DNA from: Geobacteraceae bacterium
Lineage (GTDB): Bacteria > Desulfobacterota > Desulfuromonadia > Geobacterales > Geobacteraceae
NCBI GenBank assembly: GCA_012797715.1
Contig: JAAZOO010000027.1
Location: forward strand, 1-15,044
Direction of reading: 5' to 3'
DNA: 15,044 nt
Notes under the pieces: generated by a model
What the model was told of the DNA's origin: nothing
Databases searched by the model: none
The model's input: the letters and a program-made list of their open reading frames with translations, nothing else
In this document: piece after piece, positions 1 through 8,368 of the stretch
Position numbering within the stretch: position 1 is the first letter of the stretch
How the letters are laid out: every line of letters begins with the position of its first letter
Translations under genes and position numbers: made by a program

Positions 1-2
1 AA

Positions 3-1385
3 CCATGGTTCACCCAGCCCCTCCTCTACGCGGCCATCAAGGATCGCGCCCCGGTGCTCGAGTCCTACGCGGAACGTCTCCGGGAAGAAGGCGTCCTGGA
101 CCGGGACCGTGACGGAACGGAGGAGATCAGCAGGCGCCTGGAATTGGCCTTCAGCCGGGAACAGTCTCCTCCCCCCCCGCCCTTTCAGGGGAGATGGAGC
201 GGAATCAGCGGGGAGTACGCCCCGGTCAAAACCGAGACCGGGGTGGCACGCACAACCCTCGTCTCCCTGTCGAAATCCCTGTCCCTTCTCCCCGATGCTT
301 TCACTCCGCACCCGAAAATCACGGCCCTTCTCCACAAACGGCAGGAAGCCGTGGCAACGGGCGTAGGTATCGACTGGGCGAACGCGGAATGCCTTGCCTT
401 CGCCTCCCTGCTCCACGAAGGAATCTCCGTGCGCTTGAGCGGCCAGGACAGCCGGCGCGGCGCCTTCAGCCAGCGGCACTCCGTCCTCCACGATATCCTG
501 ACCGATGGGACGTATACGCCGCTCGAATCCGCAGCCGCACAGGACGCCAGATTTTCCCCCTGCGACAGCCCCCTTTCCGAAGCGGCGGTTCTCGGCTTCG
601 AGTACGGGTATGCCCTGGAGTCTCCTGAAGGCTTGACAATATGGGAGGCCCAGTACGGCGACTTCGCCAACGGCGCGCAGGTCATCATCGACCAGTTTCT
701 GGCGGGGGGAGAAACCAAGTGGGGACGGGCAAACGGCCTGGTCCTGCTCCTCCCCCACGGCTTCGAGGGGCACGGACCCGAGCATTCCAGCGCCCGCCTC
801 GAACGGTTCCTCCAGTTGTGCGCGAACGCAAACATGCTGGTTGCCTTCCCCTCGACCCCGTCCCAGTATTTCCACCTGCTGCGCCGCCAGGTGCGGCAGC
901 CCTTCCGCAAGCCTCTGGCGGTTCTCACACCCAAGAGCCTCCTGCGCCACCCCCTCTGCGTTTCCCGTCTCGACGAATTCACCTCGGGCTGGTTCCGGGA
1001 AGTGCTGCCGTCATCCTCGGACCCGGAAAACGTGGCGTCTGTCCTGATATGTTCTGGTAAACTGTATTACGAACTGGGCGAGAGAAAACGGAGAGACAAA
1101 CGGGACGACGTGGCAATCGTGCGCGTGGAGCAGCTGTATCCCCTGCGGGACGATCTCCTTCGGGAAGAGCTGGGCCGCTTCCGCCGTGCGCGTAGATTCG
1201 TCTGGGTACAGGAGGAGCCGCGCAACATGGGTGCCTGGAACCACATCAGGCCGCACCTCGCCGCAATCCTTGGCGCCGATACGGAATACGCCGGAAGAGG
1301 GGAGGCAGCGTCCCCCGCGACCGGCTCCCTCCGCAGGCACCGGGAGGAGCAGGAGAGGATCCTGGATGAGGCGTTCGCCCCGTAA
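3..1385 (+). CDS. sucA: 2-oxoglutarate dehydrogenase E1 component, C-terminal part (partial at window start)
   Basis: Thiamine-diphosphate-dependent E1 subunit that decarboxylates 2-oxoglutarate and passes the succinyl group to the E2 lipoyl arm in the cytoplasmic TCA-cycle complex. The reading frame is open from the first bases, so the N-terminal half lies outside the window; the GTG at 54 is an internal codon, not a start. About 460 codons are visible. E1o signatures are clear: FSQRHSVLHD, LTIWEAQYGDFANGAQ, LLPHGFEGHGPEHSSARLER, STPSQYFHLLRRQ and VLTPKSLLRHP, followed by the C-terminal SGKLYYEL and WVQEEPRNMGAW segments. These distinguish it from pyruvate dehydrogenase E1. The sucB and lpd genes follow in the same direction. 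An oddity is a run of five prolines near base 170-182, coded over an 8-C tract. The identification is secure. Confidence 0.96.
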   Translation, partial: PWFTQPLLYAAIKDRAPVLESYAERLREEGVLDRDRDGTEEISRRLELAFSREQSPPPPPFQGRWSGISGEYAPVKTETGVARTTLVSLSKSLSLLPDAFTPHPKITALLHKRQEAVATGVGIDWANAECLAFASLLHEGISVRLSGQDSRRGAFSQRHSVLHDILTDGTYTPLESAAAQDARFSPCDSPLSEAAVLGFEYGYALESPEGLTIWEAQYGDFANGAQVIIDQFLAGGETKWGRANGLVLLLPHGFEGHGPEHSSARLERFLQLCANANMLVAFPSTPSQYFHLLRRQVRQPFRKPLAVLTPKSLLRHPLCVSRLDEFTSGWFREVLPSSSDPENVASVLICSGKLYYELGERKRRDKRDDVAIVRVEQLYPLRDDLLREELGRFRRARRFVWVQEEPRNMGAWNHIRPHLAAILGADTEYAGRGEAASPATGSLRRHREEQERILDEAFAP

Positions 1386-1570
1386 CTCTGTCGCCAGGGT
1401 GGCGTAGGGGGCTGCTCCTGCGCATGAAAATCAGCAGGTATCAGGCGCAGACGTGAAGGCATCGTGACACGCCTCCCCTCCCGCAGGTGGCGGGGGAATA
1501 GCTTGGGTATTTCCGGCCCCTTTCAGAAGGCATCGAACAAAAGCACACATCACTGTTTGTGGAGATTTCC
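1386..1570 (+). other. sucA-sucB intergenic spacer with small hairpins
   Basis: This 185-base gap is wide for genes whose products form one complex. It contains two short inverted repeats: CGCCA-GGG-TGGCG just after the sucA stop (about 1391-1403), and CCCGC-AGGTG-GCGGG at 1480-1494, extendable by a G-T and a C-G pair. Neither is followed by a T-run, so they do not look like intrinsic terminators. They could be mRNA-processing or stability elements, but that is inference. No convincing promoter was seen. The sucB ribosome binding site is at the right edge. Confidence 0.35.
1561..1564 (+). promoter_or_regulatory. Ribosome binding site that fixes the sucB start
   Basis: GGAG lies 6 bases before ATG 1571. 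It therefore supports ATG 1571 rather than the in-frame GTG at 1559, which would place the GGAG inside the coding region and add four residues ahead of the conserved lipoyl-domain start. Confidence 0.75.
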
Positions 1571-2803
1571 ATGGAAATACGCGTTCCCGAGGTGGGCGAA
1601 TCCATAGTGGAAGCCCTGGTGGCGAAATGGCGTTGCAAGGACGGCGACGCCGTGCGCCGAGAAGAACCGGTCTGCGAACTGGAGACGGACAAGGTGACGC
1701 TGGAATTGAACGCGGAGGCTGACGGCATTCTTTCCATCCTCATCCCCGAGGGGTCAACCGTGGCAGTAGGGACGGTCATCGGCGCCATCCGGGAAGAAGG
1801 GCGACAGGATGCGGCGCCCCCCCATGCGGAGGCGCCGCATCCTCCCACGTCTCCGGCTGCGCGCAGAATGGCCCGCGAGCAGGAGGTCCGGCCCGAAACG
1901 GTGAAGGGAAGCGGGAAAAAGGGTCGTGTCCCGGCCGGGGACCTGTTGGAGTCCGCGGCGGCGGAGGAAACCGGGAACGGTGGGGAACCCTCTCCGCCGG
2001 TACCGGCACCGCCGCAAACGGCCCCCGCCGAACCGGAGAGGGAGGCTGAACCGGTGCTATCGGTTCGGGCGGAAGAACCTACCCCCCATCCTGCGGAACA
2101 GGAGCTGCGCACAACCCGCACCCCCATGACCCCTATCAGAAGGCGCATCGCGGAACGCCTGACAGAAGCACGCCGGGAAACCGCCATGGCCACGACCTTC
2201 AACGAAGCGGACATGGGCCGGATCATTGCGCTGCAACGGAAATACCGGGATCACTTCCGCCAGAAGCACGGCGTGTCCCTCGGATTGATGCCGTTCTTCG
2301 TCAAGGCGTGTGTGGAGGCGTTGAAGGAGTTTCCCTCCGTAAACGCCCGTATCGACGGTGACGACATCGTGCATCAGCATTTCTACGATATCGGCATCGC
2401 CGTGAGCGGGGAAAAGGGTCTGGTGGTGCCGGTGCTGCGGGATGCCGACCGCCTCTCCTTCGCCGAAATTGAACGGACCATCGACGGTTTCGTGGAGAGG
2501 ATGCGGGCCAACCGGCTGGAGATTGCGGATCTGGAAGGAGGCACCTTCACCATCAGCAACGGGGGGGTATTCGGCTCCCTCCTCGGCACCCCTCTCCTCA
2601 ACCCGCCCCAGAGCGCGGTCCTCGGCATGCACGCCATCCAGGAACGGCCGGTGGCGCTCCTCGGCAAGGTGGTGATCCGCCCCATGATGTACCTGGCCCT
2701 CACCTACGACCACCGGATCATCGACGGCCGGGAGGCGGTCCTGTTCCTGAAGAAGGTGCGGGAGTACGTGGAAGAGCCGGAGGAAGCCCTGCTGGAGAGG
2801 TGA
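1571..2803 (+). CDS. sucB: Dihydrolipoyllysine-residue succinyltransferase (E2 of 2-oxoglutarate dehydrogenase)
   Basis: Core acyltransferase of the 2-oxoglutarate dehydrogenase complex; it moves the succinyl group from its lipoyl arm to CoA. The protein has 410 residues, normal for the family. In order: one lipoyl domain (about 1-75, with the lipoyl lysine K41 in ETDKV), a short linker, a peripheral-subunit-binding domain (about 94-127, PAARRMAREQ...GSGKKGRVPAGDLL), a Pro/Glu-rich linker (about 128-185) and the catalytic domain (about 186-410). The active-site motif YDHRIIDGREA places catalytic H381 with D385 near the C-terminus. A single lipoyl domain and the sucA neighbour argue for E2o rather than a pyruvate or branched-chain E2. 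It is followed 45 bases later by lpd. Confidence 0.95.
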   Translation: MEIRVPEVGESIVEALVAKWRCKDGDAVRREEPVCELETDKVTLELNAEADGILSILIPEGSTVAVGTVIGAIREEGRQDAAPPHAEAPHPPTSPAARRMAREQEVRPETVKGSGKKGRVPAGDLLESAAAEETGNGGEPSPPVPAPPQTAPAEPEREAEPVLSVRAEEPTPHPAEQELRTTRTPMTPIRRRIAERLTEARRETAMATTFNEADMGRIIALQRKYRDHFRQKHGVSLGLMPFFVKACVEALKEFPSVNARIDGDDIVHQHFYDIGIAVSGEKGLVVPVLRDADRLSFAEIERTIDGFVERMRANRLEIADLEGGTFTISNGGVFGSLLGTPLLNPPQSAVLGMHAIQERPVALLGKVVIRPMMYLALTYDHRIIDGREAVLFLKKVREYVEEPEEALLER

Positions 2804-2848
2804 GGAAAGGAAGGCATGCAGCAGGAAATGATGCGGGAGGTGCAGTGA

Positions 2849-4273
2849 ATGCCCGATGATATCTTCGATCTCATCGTCATCGGCGCCGGTCCCGGCGGAT
2901 ATACGGCCGCCCTTCGCGCCTCGCAGCTGGGAATGCGGACGGCCCTGATCGACAGGCGCGACACTCCCGGCGGGGTCTGCCTGCACGAGGGGTGCATCCC
3001 CGCCAAGGCTCTTCTGGACTCCAGTGAGCTGTACGCCCGGGCGCAGAACGAGTTCGCGGGTCACGGCATCCTGGCAGGCACCCTGACGCTGGACCTGGCG
3101 CGGATGATGTCCCGCAAGGAGGAAGTCGTGAAAAAAATGGGGCACGGCATTGCCTTTCTCCTGAAGAAGCACCGCATCCGCTACATCCAGGGGAGCGCCA
3201 AGCCGGCCGGCACCAGAAAGGACGGCCTCCATGTGGTGACGGTTACCTCCCCGGACGCGCCGGCAATCCCCCGCCTCATCAACGGCAGGCGCATCCTGCT
3301 GGCAACCGGAAGCCGCCCCGTGGAGCTCCCCGGCCTCCCCTGGGACGGCGCCGTTATCATCAGTTCCGGGGAGGCCCTTGCCTTTCCCTCCGTCCCCCAA
3401 CACCTGGTTATCGTGGGCGGCGGACACATCGGCCTGGAACTGGGCTCGGTCTGGAACCGGCTGGGAGCACGGGTCACGGTTGTGGAACAACGCTCCGAAC
3501 TCCTGCCCGGAACGGACCGCCAGGTCGCCGATGCCCTCCTCAAGACACTGAAAAAGCAGGGAATGACCTTCCTGCTGCAGTCCCGGGTTGCCGGCGCAGA
3601 GATCTCGGACGGGAAGGCAAGGCTCCAGGTTGCAACCGGCGAGGACATCCAGGAGCTTACGTGCGACAGGGTTCTCGTGGCTGCGGGAAGAACACCGGCA
3701 ACGGACGGCCTCGGTCTCTCCGAGATGGGAGTGCGCATGGACGGCAGCGGCCGGATCCTTGTTGATGAAAACTACCGGACAAGCGTGCCCGGCATTCATG
3801 CCCTGGGCGATCTCATTCCCGGACAACTCCTCGCACACCGCGCCATGGAAGAGGGAACGGTGTTTGCGGAGCGCCTGGCCGGACAGCCGTCCGTGGTGGA
3901 ATACGAGTTCCTTCCCTCCGCAACCTACACCCGGCCCGAGGTGGCGTCGGTGGGCCAGACGGAAGAGCAGCTCAGGGAAAAGAGTGTCCGCTATGCCGTG
4001 GGCAGATTCCCCTTTTCCGCCAGCGCCCGGGCCCGATGCCTCGACGATGCGGACGGCTTCGTCAAGATCCTCTCCCACGAGGAGACCGGAACGGTCCTCG
4101 GCATCCATGTCATCGGACCGCGCGCATCGGAGCTCATCGCCGAGGCGGTCACGGTCATGGCGTACGGCGGGAGCATCGAAGACATAGCCCTGACGCTGCA
4201 CGCCCACCCAAGCCTGTCCGAGGCACTGAAGGAATCGGCGCTGGACGCCATGAAAAAGGCTTTGCATATGTAA
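2849..4273 (+). CDS. lpdA: Dihydrolipoamide dehydrogenase (E3)
   Basis: FAD-dependent E3 that reoxidises the dihydrolipoyl arm and reduces NAD+. The protein has 474 residues, normal length. It shows the N-terminal FAD fold IVIGAGPGGYTAALRA (about 9-24), the redox-active disulfide C44-C49 in GGVCLHEGCIPAKAL, a second dinucleotide fold VIVGGGHIGLELGS for NAD, the FAD motif GIHALGDLIPG and the C-terminal catalytic HPSLSE (H453, E458). The disulfide motif differs from the common GGTCLNVGCIPSK, but both cysteines are present. A good Shine-Dalgarno (GGGAGG, 2835-2840) sits 8 bases before the ATG. As the third gene after sucA and sucB it presumably serves this complex, though E3 is often shared with other 2-oxoacid dehydrogenases. 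Confidence 0.95.
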   Translation: MPDDIFDLIVIGAGPGGYTAALRASQLGMRTALIDRRDTPGGVCLHEGCIPAKALLDSSELYARAQNEFAGHGILAGTLTLDLARMMSRKEEVVKKMGHGIAFLLKKHRIRYIQGSAKPAGTRKDGLHVVTVTSPDAPAIPRLINGRRILLATGSRPVELPGLPWDGAVIISSGEALAFPSVPQHLVIVGGGHIGLELGSVWNRLGARVTVVEQRSELLPGTDRQVADALLKTLKKQGMTFLLQSRVAGAEISDGKARLQVATGEDIQELTCDRVLVAAGRTPATDGLGLSEMGVRMDGSGRILVDENYRTSVPGIHALGDLIPGQLLAHRAMEEGTVFAERLAGQPSVVEYEFLPSATYTRPEVASVGQTEEQLREKSVRYAVGRFPFSASARARCLDDADGFVKILSHEETGTVLGIHVIGPRASELIAEAVTVMAYGGSIEDIALTLHAHPSLSEALKESALDAMKKALHM

Positions 4274-4315
4274 TCAATCTGACGGCACAACAGCCGCTAC
4301 GCCAAGGAGGATGAC

Positions 4316-6730
4316 ATGACCGACGACCGCAGGGTTCCCCTGGAAAGCCTCAGATGGGTCTGCGACCCTGAACTGCTCGATTTCGCCACCACCGACGACC
4401 TCCCCGAACTGGAAGGGACCATCGGCCAGGAACGTGCGCTTCGCTCCATCGACTTCAGCCTCGGCATGACCGAACGAGGCTTCAACCTCTATATTTCCGG
4501 AGAAGCGGGGACAGGCCGGACATCATGCATCATGAGCCTCCTGAAGAAACGGGCCAGGGAGGAGCCCGCGCCCAGCGACTGGTGTTATGTGAATAACTTC
4601 AAGTCCCCTGACAACCCCATTGCCTTGGAGCTTTCCGCAGGTATGGGAAACGAGCTGGAAAAGGACATGCGGGAAATGCTGGCCGGTGTCCGCGCGGACA
4701 TCCCCAAGGCCCTGGAGAGCAAGGAGTACGAGAACAACAAGACCGCCATCGTCCAGGAACAGCAGGAGCGGAACAACGCCATGTTTTCGGCGCTGGAGGA
4801 GGAAGCGAGGCAGCGGGGGTTCGCGCTCCAGAGAACCGTTTCCGGCCTGGTCATGGTTCCCCAGAAGGACGGCCGCAATTTCACCCAGGAGGAGTACGAC
4901 GCACTTCCTCCCGAAGAGCAGGAAAAGATCGACGCGGTCGGCAACGAGCTGAAGGAAAAGCTGGCCGATCTCATCAGCCAGATCCGGGAAAACGAGAAGA
5001 GCGTCAAGGAGGCCCTTGCCAACCTGGACAGGAACCTGGGGCTCTCCGCGGTCGGGCACCATATCGAACCGCTCAAAAGGAAATTCGCGGAGTTCCCCCC
5101 CGTGGTCGCCTACCTGGAAGAGGTTCAGGAGGATATTCTCCTCAACCTGGAGGATTTCAAGGGAACCCAGCAGCAGTCCCCCTTCCCCGGCCTGAAACTC
5201 CCGGTCCAGACGCCATCCTTCGAACGCTATACGGTGAATCTGATTGTGGACAACTGCGAACAGAGCGGCGCACCGGTGGTGTTCGAGGCCAACCCCACCT
5301 ACAACAACCTGTTCGGACGCGTCGACCACGTAATGCAGATGGGAGGGGTTGCCACCACCAACTTCACCCTCATCAAGGCGGGCGCCCTTCACCGGGCCAA
5401 CGGCGGCTACCTGGTGGTCAACGCCCGGGATGTGCTCCTGAGCCCCTTTTCCTGGGATGCCCTGAAACGGTGCATCCGCAACAGCGAAATCAAGATCGAA
5501 GACATGATGGAGCAGTACCGGATCATCACCATGGTTTCCATCAAGCCGGATCCCATTCCGCTGAAAGCCAAAATCATCATGATCGGCTCCCCCTGGATCT
5601 ACTACCTCCTGTACTACATGGAACCGGACTACCGGAAATTCTTCAAGGTAAAGGCCGAGTTCGACAGCACGGTACACCGTACTCCCCAGGTGGTGAAGGA
5701 CTATGCCCTGTTCGTCTCCTCCCACTGCAAGGAACAGAACCTCCTCCCCTTCGACAAGAGCGCCGTGGCCGGCATTATCGAGTACTCGTGCCGCATGGTG
5801 GAGGACCAGGAGAAAATTTCCACCCAGTTCATGGAAATTGCCGACCTGATCCGCGAGGCCGACTTTTGGGCGCGACGGGGAGGGAGCGCAGCCGTTACCG
5901 CCGCATTCGTCAAGCAGGCGGTGGAAGAGAAGGCATACCGGAGCAACCGGATCGAGGAACGGCTCCAGGAACTCTTCGAGGAAGGAACCCTGCTGGTTGA
6001 CACCACAGGCGCCGAGACGGGCCAGGTAAACGGCCTTTCGGTCATGACTCTGGGAGACTATACCTTCGGCAGGCCGTCACGGGTTACCGCCCGCGTCTAC
6101 CTGGGCCGCGGCGGGATGGTGAATATCGAGCGGGAGGCAAAGCTCTCCGGCCCCATCCACGACAAGGGGGTCCTGATACTCACCGGCTACCTGGGAGGCA
6201 AATTCGCCCACGACAAGCCCCTCTCCTTTTCCGCTTCCATCTGCTTCGAGCAATCCTACGAAGGCATCGAGGGGGACAGCGCTTCCTCGACGGAGCTGTA
6301 CGCCCTCCTGTCCGCCCTGTCCGGCGTGCCCATCCGCCAGGGGATCGCTGTCACCGGCAGCGTGAACCAGCTGGGGATGGTGCAGCCCATCGGCGGGGTG
6401 AACTTCAAGATCGAAGGATTCTTCGCCGTGTGCAAGGCAAAGGGGCTCACCGGGGACCAGGGTGTCATGATCCCGGCAAGCAACGTGCGCAACCTGATGC
6501 TGAAGGATGAGGTGGTGGAAGCGGTCCGGGAAGGGAAATTCCACATCTGGAGCGTGGAGACCATCGACCAGGGAATCGAGATACTGACCGGCATTCCCGC
6601 CGGAGAAAAGCAGCCGGACGGGACCTACCCGGAAGGAACCATCAACCGCAGGGTCGACGCCCGTCTCCGTGAAATGCTGGAGAACATGAAAAAGTTCTCC
6701 GGTCAGGGCGAGAAGGACGAGAAGAAATAG
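4316..6730 (+). CDS. Lon-related ATP-dependent serine protease (AAA_32/LonB-like)
   Basis: Predicted cytoplasmic protease of the 'Lon-related' family (AAA_32 ATPase part plus Lon C-terminal protease domain), distinct from classical LonA because it lacks the LonA N-terminal substrate domain. The protein has 804 residues. The ATPase part begins near residue 30 with the P-loop-like GEAGTGRT (62-69), in which the usual Lys is Arg. Residues about 110-260 are highly charged and probably helical or coiled coil. The protease domain covers about 560-770. The Ser-Lys dyad is visible as S655 (EGDSAS) and K698 (GGVNFKIEG), 43 residues apart, the same spacing as S679/K722 in E. coli LonA. AAGGAGG lies 5 bases before ATG 4316. 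It starts 42 bases after lpd and may be co-transcribed with it. Substrates are unknown. Confidence 0.9.
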   Translation: MTDDRRVPLESLRWVCDPELLDFATTDDLPELEGTIGQERALRSIDFSLGMTERGFNLYISGEAGTGRTSCIMSLLKKRAREEPAPSDWCYVNNFKSPDNPIALELSAGMGNELEKDMREMLAGVRADIPKALESKEYENNKTAIVQEQQERNNAMFSALEEEARQRGFALQRTVSGLVMVPQKDGRNFTQEEYDALPPEEQEKIDAVGNELKEKLADLISQIRENEKSVKEALANLDRNLGLSAVGHHIEPLKRKFAEFPPVVAYLEEVQEDILLNLEDFKGTQQQSPFPGLKLPVQTPSFERYTVNLIVDNCEQSGAPVVFEANPTYNNLFGRVDHVMQMGGVATTNFTLIKAGALHRANGGYLVVNARDVLLSPFSWDALKRCIRNSEIKIEDMMEQYRIITMVSIKPDPIPLKAKIIMIGSPWIYYLLYYMEPDYRKFFKVKAEFDSTVHRTPQVVKDYALFVSSHCKEQNLLPFDKSAVAGIIEYSCRMVEDQEKISTQFMEIADLIREADFWARRGGSAAVTAAFVKQAVEEKAYRSNRIEERLQELFEEGTLLVDTTGAETGQVNGLSVMTLGDYTFGRPSRVTARVYLGRGGMVNIEREAKLSGPIHDKGVLILTGYLGGKFAHDKPLSFSASICFEQSYEGIEGDSASSTELYALLSALSGVPIRQGIAVTGSVNQLGMVQPIGGVNFKIEGFFAVCKAKGLTGDQGVMIPASNVRNLMLKDEVVEAVREGKFHIWSVETIDQGIEILTGIPAGEKQPDGTYPEGTINRRVDARLREMLENMKKFSGQGEKDEKK

Positions 6731-6755
6731 CCGGAGCACCGGGGAGGAGGTCCCA

Positions 6756-6783
6756 TTGACAGCCCGGGGTGCCGCGATACCAT
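6756..6783 (+). promoter_or_regulatory. Candidate sigma-70 promoter for the fasciclin/PfkB unit
   Basis: TTGACA (6756-6761, perfect -35) is separated by 16 bases from TACCAT (6778-6783, 4 of 6 matches to -10). It lies in the 148-base gap after the protease stop and about 95 bases ahead of the fasciclin start. The GC-rich spacer weakens the case. Confidence 0.45.
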
Positions 6784-6865
6784 GAAACGATGTTCCGGAT
6801 GGAAACGAATGAGAATTTTAGCTCCCCTGCAATGCCCGGAACAGTATGGAATGGTTGGAGGCCAA

Positions 6866-6874
6866 AAGGAGGTG
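6866..6874 (+). promoter_or_regulatory. Strong ribosome binding site that fixes the fasciclin start
   Basis: AAGGAGGTG, with GGAGG ending 6 bases before ATG 6879. An in-frame ATG at 6846 would add 11 residues not typical of the domain and would bury this site, so 6879 is preferred. Confidence 0.75.
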
Positions 6875-6878
6875 GCAT

Positions 6879-7298
6879 ATGGCTGATATCGTTGAAACCA
6901 TCCGTAACGAGGCATCTCTGGGGACACTTCTCGCCTTGCTGGAAAAATCGGGGGTCATGGAAACCCTGAAGGGAACCGGTCCCTACACCCTGTTCGCGCC
7001 CAACGATGAGGCATTTTCCAGAATGAACATCATCGAGTATCTCACGGACATGCAAAATCTCAGCGACACTCTCACCTATCACATTGCCGCGGGAAGGCAC
7101 ACTGCGGACGACATCAGGGACAGGGATGCCATCGGCACGGAAAACGGCAAATACCTGACCGTGACACTGGACGAAGGTGACACGGTGGTGGACAACGGCA
7201 AGTTCGTTGCCGTCGACATTGAGTGCTCCAACGGGATTATCCATATCATCGACAATGTCTTCCAGCCGCAGCTTTCCGGCTGGTACAGGGACGAGTGA
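6879..7298 (+). CDS. Single-domain fasciclin (FAS1) protein without signal peptide
   Basis: A 139-residue protein that is essentially one FAS1/beta-Ig-H3 domain. Both conserved blocks are visible: the H1-type GPYTLFAPNDEAF near residues 40-52 and the H2-type ECSNGIIHIIDNVFQP near the C-terminus. The intervening YHIAAGRHTADDI segment also fits. FAS1 domains are usually found on secreted or surface proteins and mediate adhesion. Here the N-terminus (MADIVETIRNEASL) is charged and amphipathic, with no hydrophobic signal segment, so the protein looks cytoplasmic. It has a strong ribosome binding site and its own candidate promoter. The PfkB kinase follows after 15 bases, suggesting co-transcription. 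The domain call is firm; the function is unknown. Confidence 0.88.
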   Translation: MADIVETIRNEASLGTLLALLEKSGVMETLKGTGPYTLFAPNDEAFSRMNIIEYLTDMQNLSDTLTYHIAAGRHTADDIRDRDAIGTENGKYLTVTLDEGDTVVDNGKFVAVDIECSNGIIHIIDNVFQPQLSGWYRDE

Positions 7299-7313
7299 AG
7301 AAACGGGGCCGGC

Positions 7314-8225
7314 ATGCGTGTCGTAGGAATCGGCCAGTGCGCATGGGATTACCTGGGGGTCGTGGACGCCTTCCCTGCCGTGGACACGAAACAGGAGGTG
7401 GAGGAGTGGCAGGAGCAGGGAGGAGGCCCGGCGGCAACGGCGCTGGTCACCCTGGCGCGGCTCGGCATCCCCGGTGAATTCTTCGGAGTCACCGGAGACG
7501 ATAGCGAAGGGGAGCGTATCCGCCGCTCGCTCGTATCGGAAGGCATCGGGATACGAGGCGTGATCACCAGGAGGAATGCCTCCTCCCAGACCGCGTTCAT
7601 CGCCATTGAAAAGGGAACGGGCACGCGAACCATCTTCTGGAGGCGGCCTTCGGGTTTGCCGCTTCTCCCCGCGGAACTCCCGGCCGACTTCCTGGACGGC
7701 TGCACTTTTCTGCACCTTGACGGACTGATGACGGAGGTCTCCCTGTTTGCGGCGCAGCAGGCGCTGCATCGAGGCATCCCGGTCATGCTCGATGCCGGAA
7801 GAGTACGTCCCGGCATGCTCGAGATCGCAGAATACTGCCAGTACCTGGTGGCGGCCGAGCAGTTCGCTCTCGACCTGGGATGGGACGGCCGTCCGGAAAC
7901 TCTTTCCGCCACTGCCGGTCGACTGAAGCCCCCGGTTGTCACCATCACCCTTGGGAAACGGGGAAGCATTACGTTTCACGGAGGCGAAATCCTCTCTGTT
8001 CCGGCATTTCCCGTTCACGCCGTCGACACGACAGGCGCCGGTGATGTCTTCCACGGGGGGTACATCTTCGGAATCCTCCGAGGGTTTGCGCTGGCCGACA
8101 CCATCCGTTTCGCATCAGCGGCGGCGGCCCTGAAGTGTACCCGCATCGGCGGAAGGGCCGGCATACCCTCCCTCCCCCGCATCCTCCGCTTCCTCGGGGA
8201 AAACGGATACGCGATAGGCCCCTGA
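7314..8225 (+). CDS. PfkB-family carbohydrate kinase (ribokinase-like)
   Basis: Predicted cytoplasmic ATP-dependent sugar or nucleoside kinase of the ribokinase/PfkB fold, 303 residues. The N-terminal MRVVGIGQCAWDYLG strand-turn and the Gly-rich GGGPAATALVTLARLG (PfkB signature 1 region, about 37-52) form the substrate side. Signature 2, DTTGAGDVFHGGY, starts at D238 and contains the catalytic base D244. The substrate cannot be read from sequence; ribose, fructose-type sugars, nucleosides and sulfofructose are all used by relatives. The ATG 15 bases after the fasciclin stop has only a weak Shine-Dalgarno (ACGGGG), consistent with translation coupled to the upstream gene. The family call is confident, the substrate is not. 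Confidence 0.92.
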   Translation: MRVVGIGQCAWDYLGVVDAFPAVDTKQEVEEWQEQGGGPAATALVTLARLGIPGEFFGVTGDDSEGERIRRSLVSEGIGIRGVITRRNASSQTAFIAIEKGTGTRTIFWRRPSGLPLLPAELPADFLDGCTFLHLDGLMTEVSLFAAQQALHRGIPVMLDAGRVRPGMLEIAEYCQYLVAAEQFALDLGWDGRPETLSATAGRLKPPVVTITLGKRGSITFHGGEILSVPAFPVHAVDTTGAGDVFHGGYIFGILRGFALADTIRFASAAAALKCTRIGGRAGIPSLPRILRFLGENGYAIGP

Positions 8226-8306
8226 CCGGAGCAGGGATGCGGACAATTGGATGGCCGCCCGGCGCAGGAAGAAATGCACTGCCCCGCTTCAGGCGTCTTT
8301 TCCGCA

Positions 8307-8334
8307 TGGACAAACACCACTTTTGTATTACAGT
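8307..8334 (+). promoter_or_regulatory. Weak candidate promoter for the REC-PilZ gene
   Basis: TGGACA (8307-8312) and TACAGT (8329-8334) are separated by 16 bases in the AT-richer part of the 143-base gap before the response regulator. Matches are 5/6 and 4/6. No sigma-54 type TGGCAC-TTGC pair was seen. Confidence 0.3.
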
Positions 8335-8368
8335 GGAACTGACATACTTACGCTGGAGGAGGCGCGGA

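Noticed and set aside
2970..3010. Variant disulfide motif of dihydrolipoamide dehydrogenase (GGVCLHEGCIPAKAL)
   Set aside because: Both redox cysteines and the catalytic His-Glu pair are present; the variation is within what related E3 proteins show.
2057..4267. Long open frame (736 codons) on the minus strand opposite sucB and lpd
   Set aside because: It mirrors two strongly recognised genes, has no recognisable domain, and is a typical product of third-position GC bias on the opposite strand.
4523..5725. 400-codon minus-strand open frame opposite the Lon-like protease
   Set aside because: Low-complexity composition rich in Val, Gly, Leu and His, no domain, and the opposite strand is clearly coding.
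8221..8237. CCCTG...CAGGG inverted repeat at the PfkB kinase stop as a terminator
   Set aside because: Five-base stem without a following T-run.
8135..8368. Upstream in-frame extension of the response regulator into the kinase gene
   Set aside because: The extension overlaps the kinase reading frame and encodes no receiver sequence; the strong Shine-Dalgarno at 8355-8362 supports ATG 8369.
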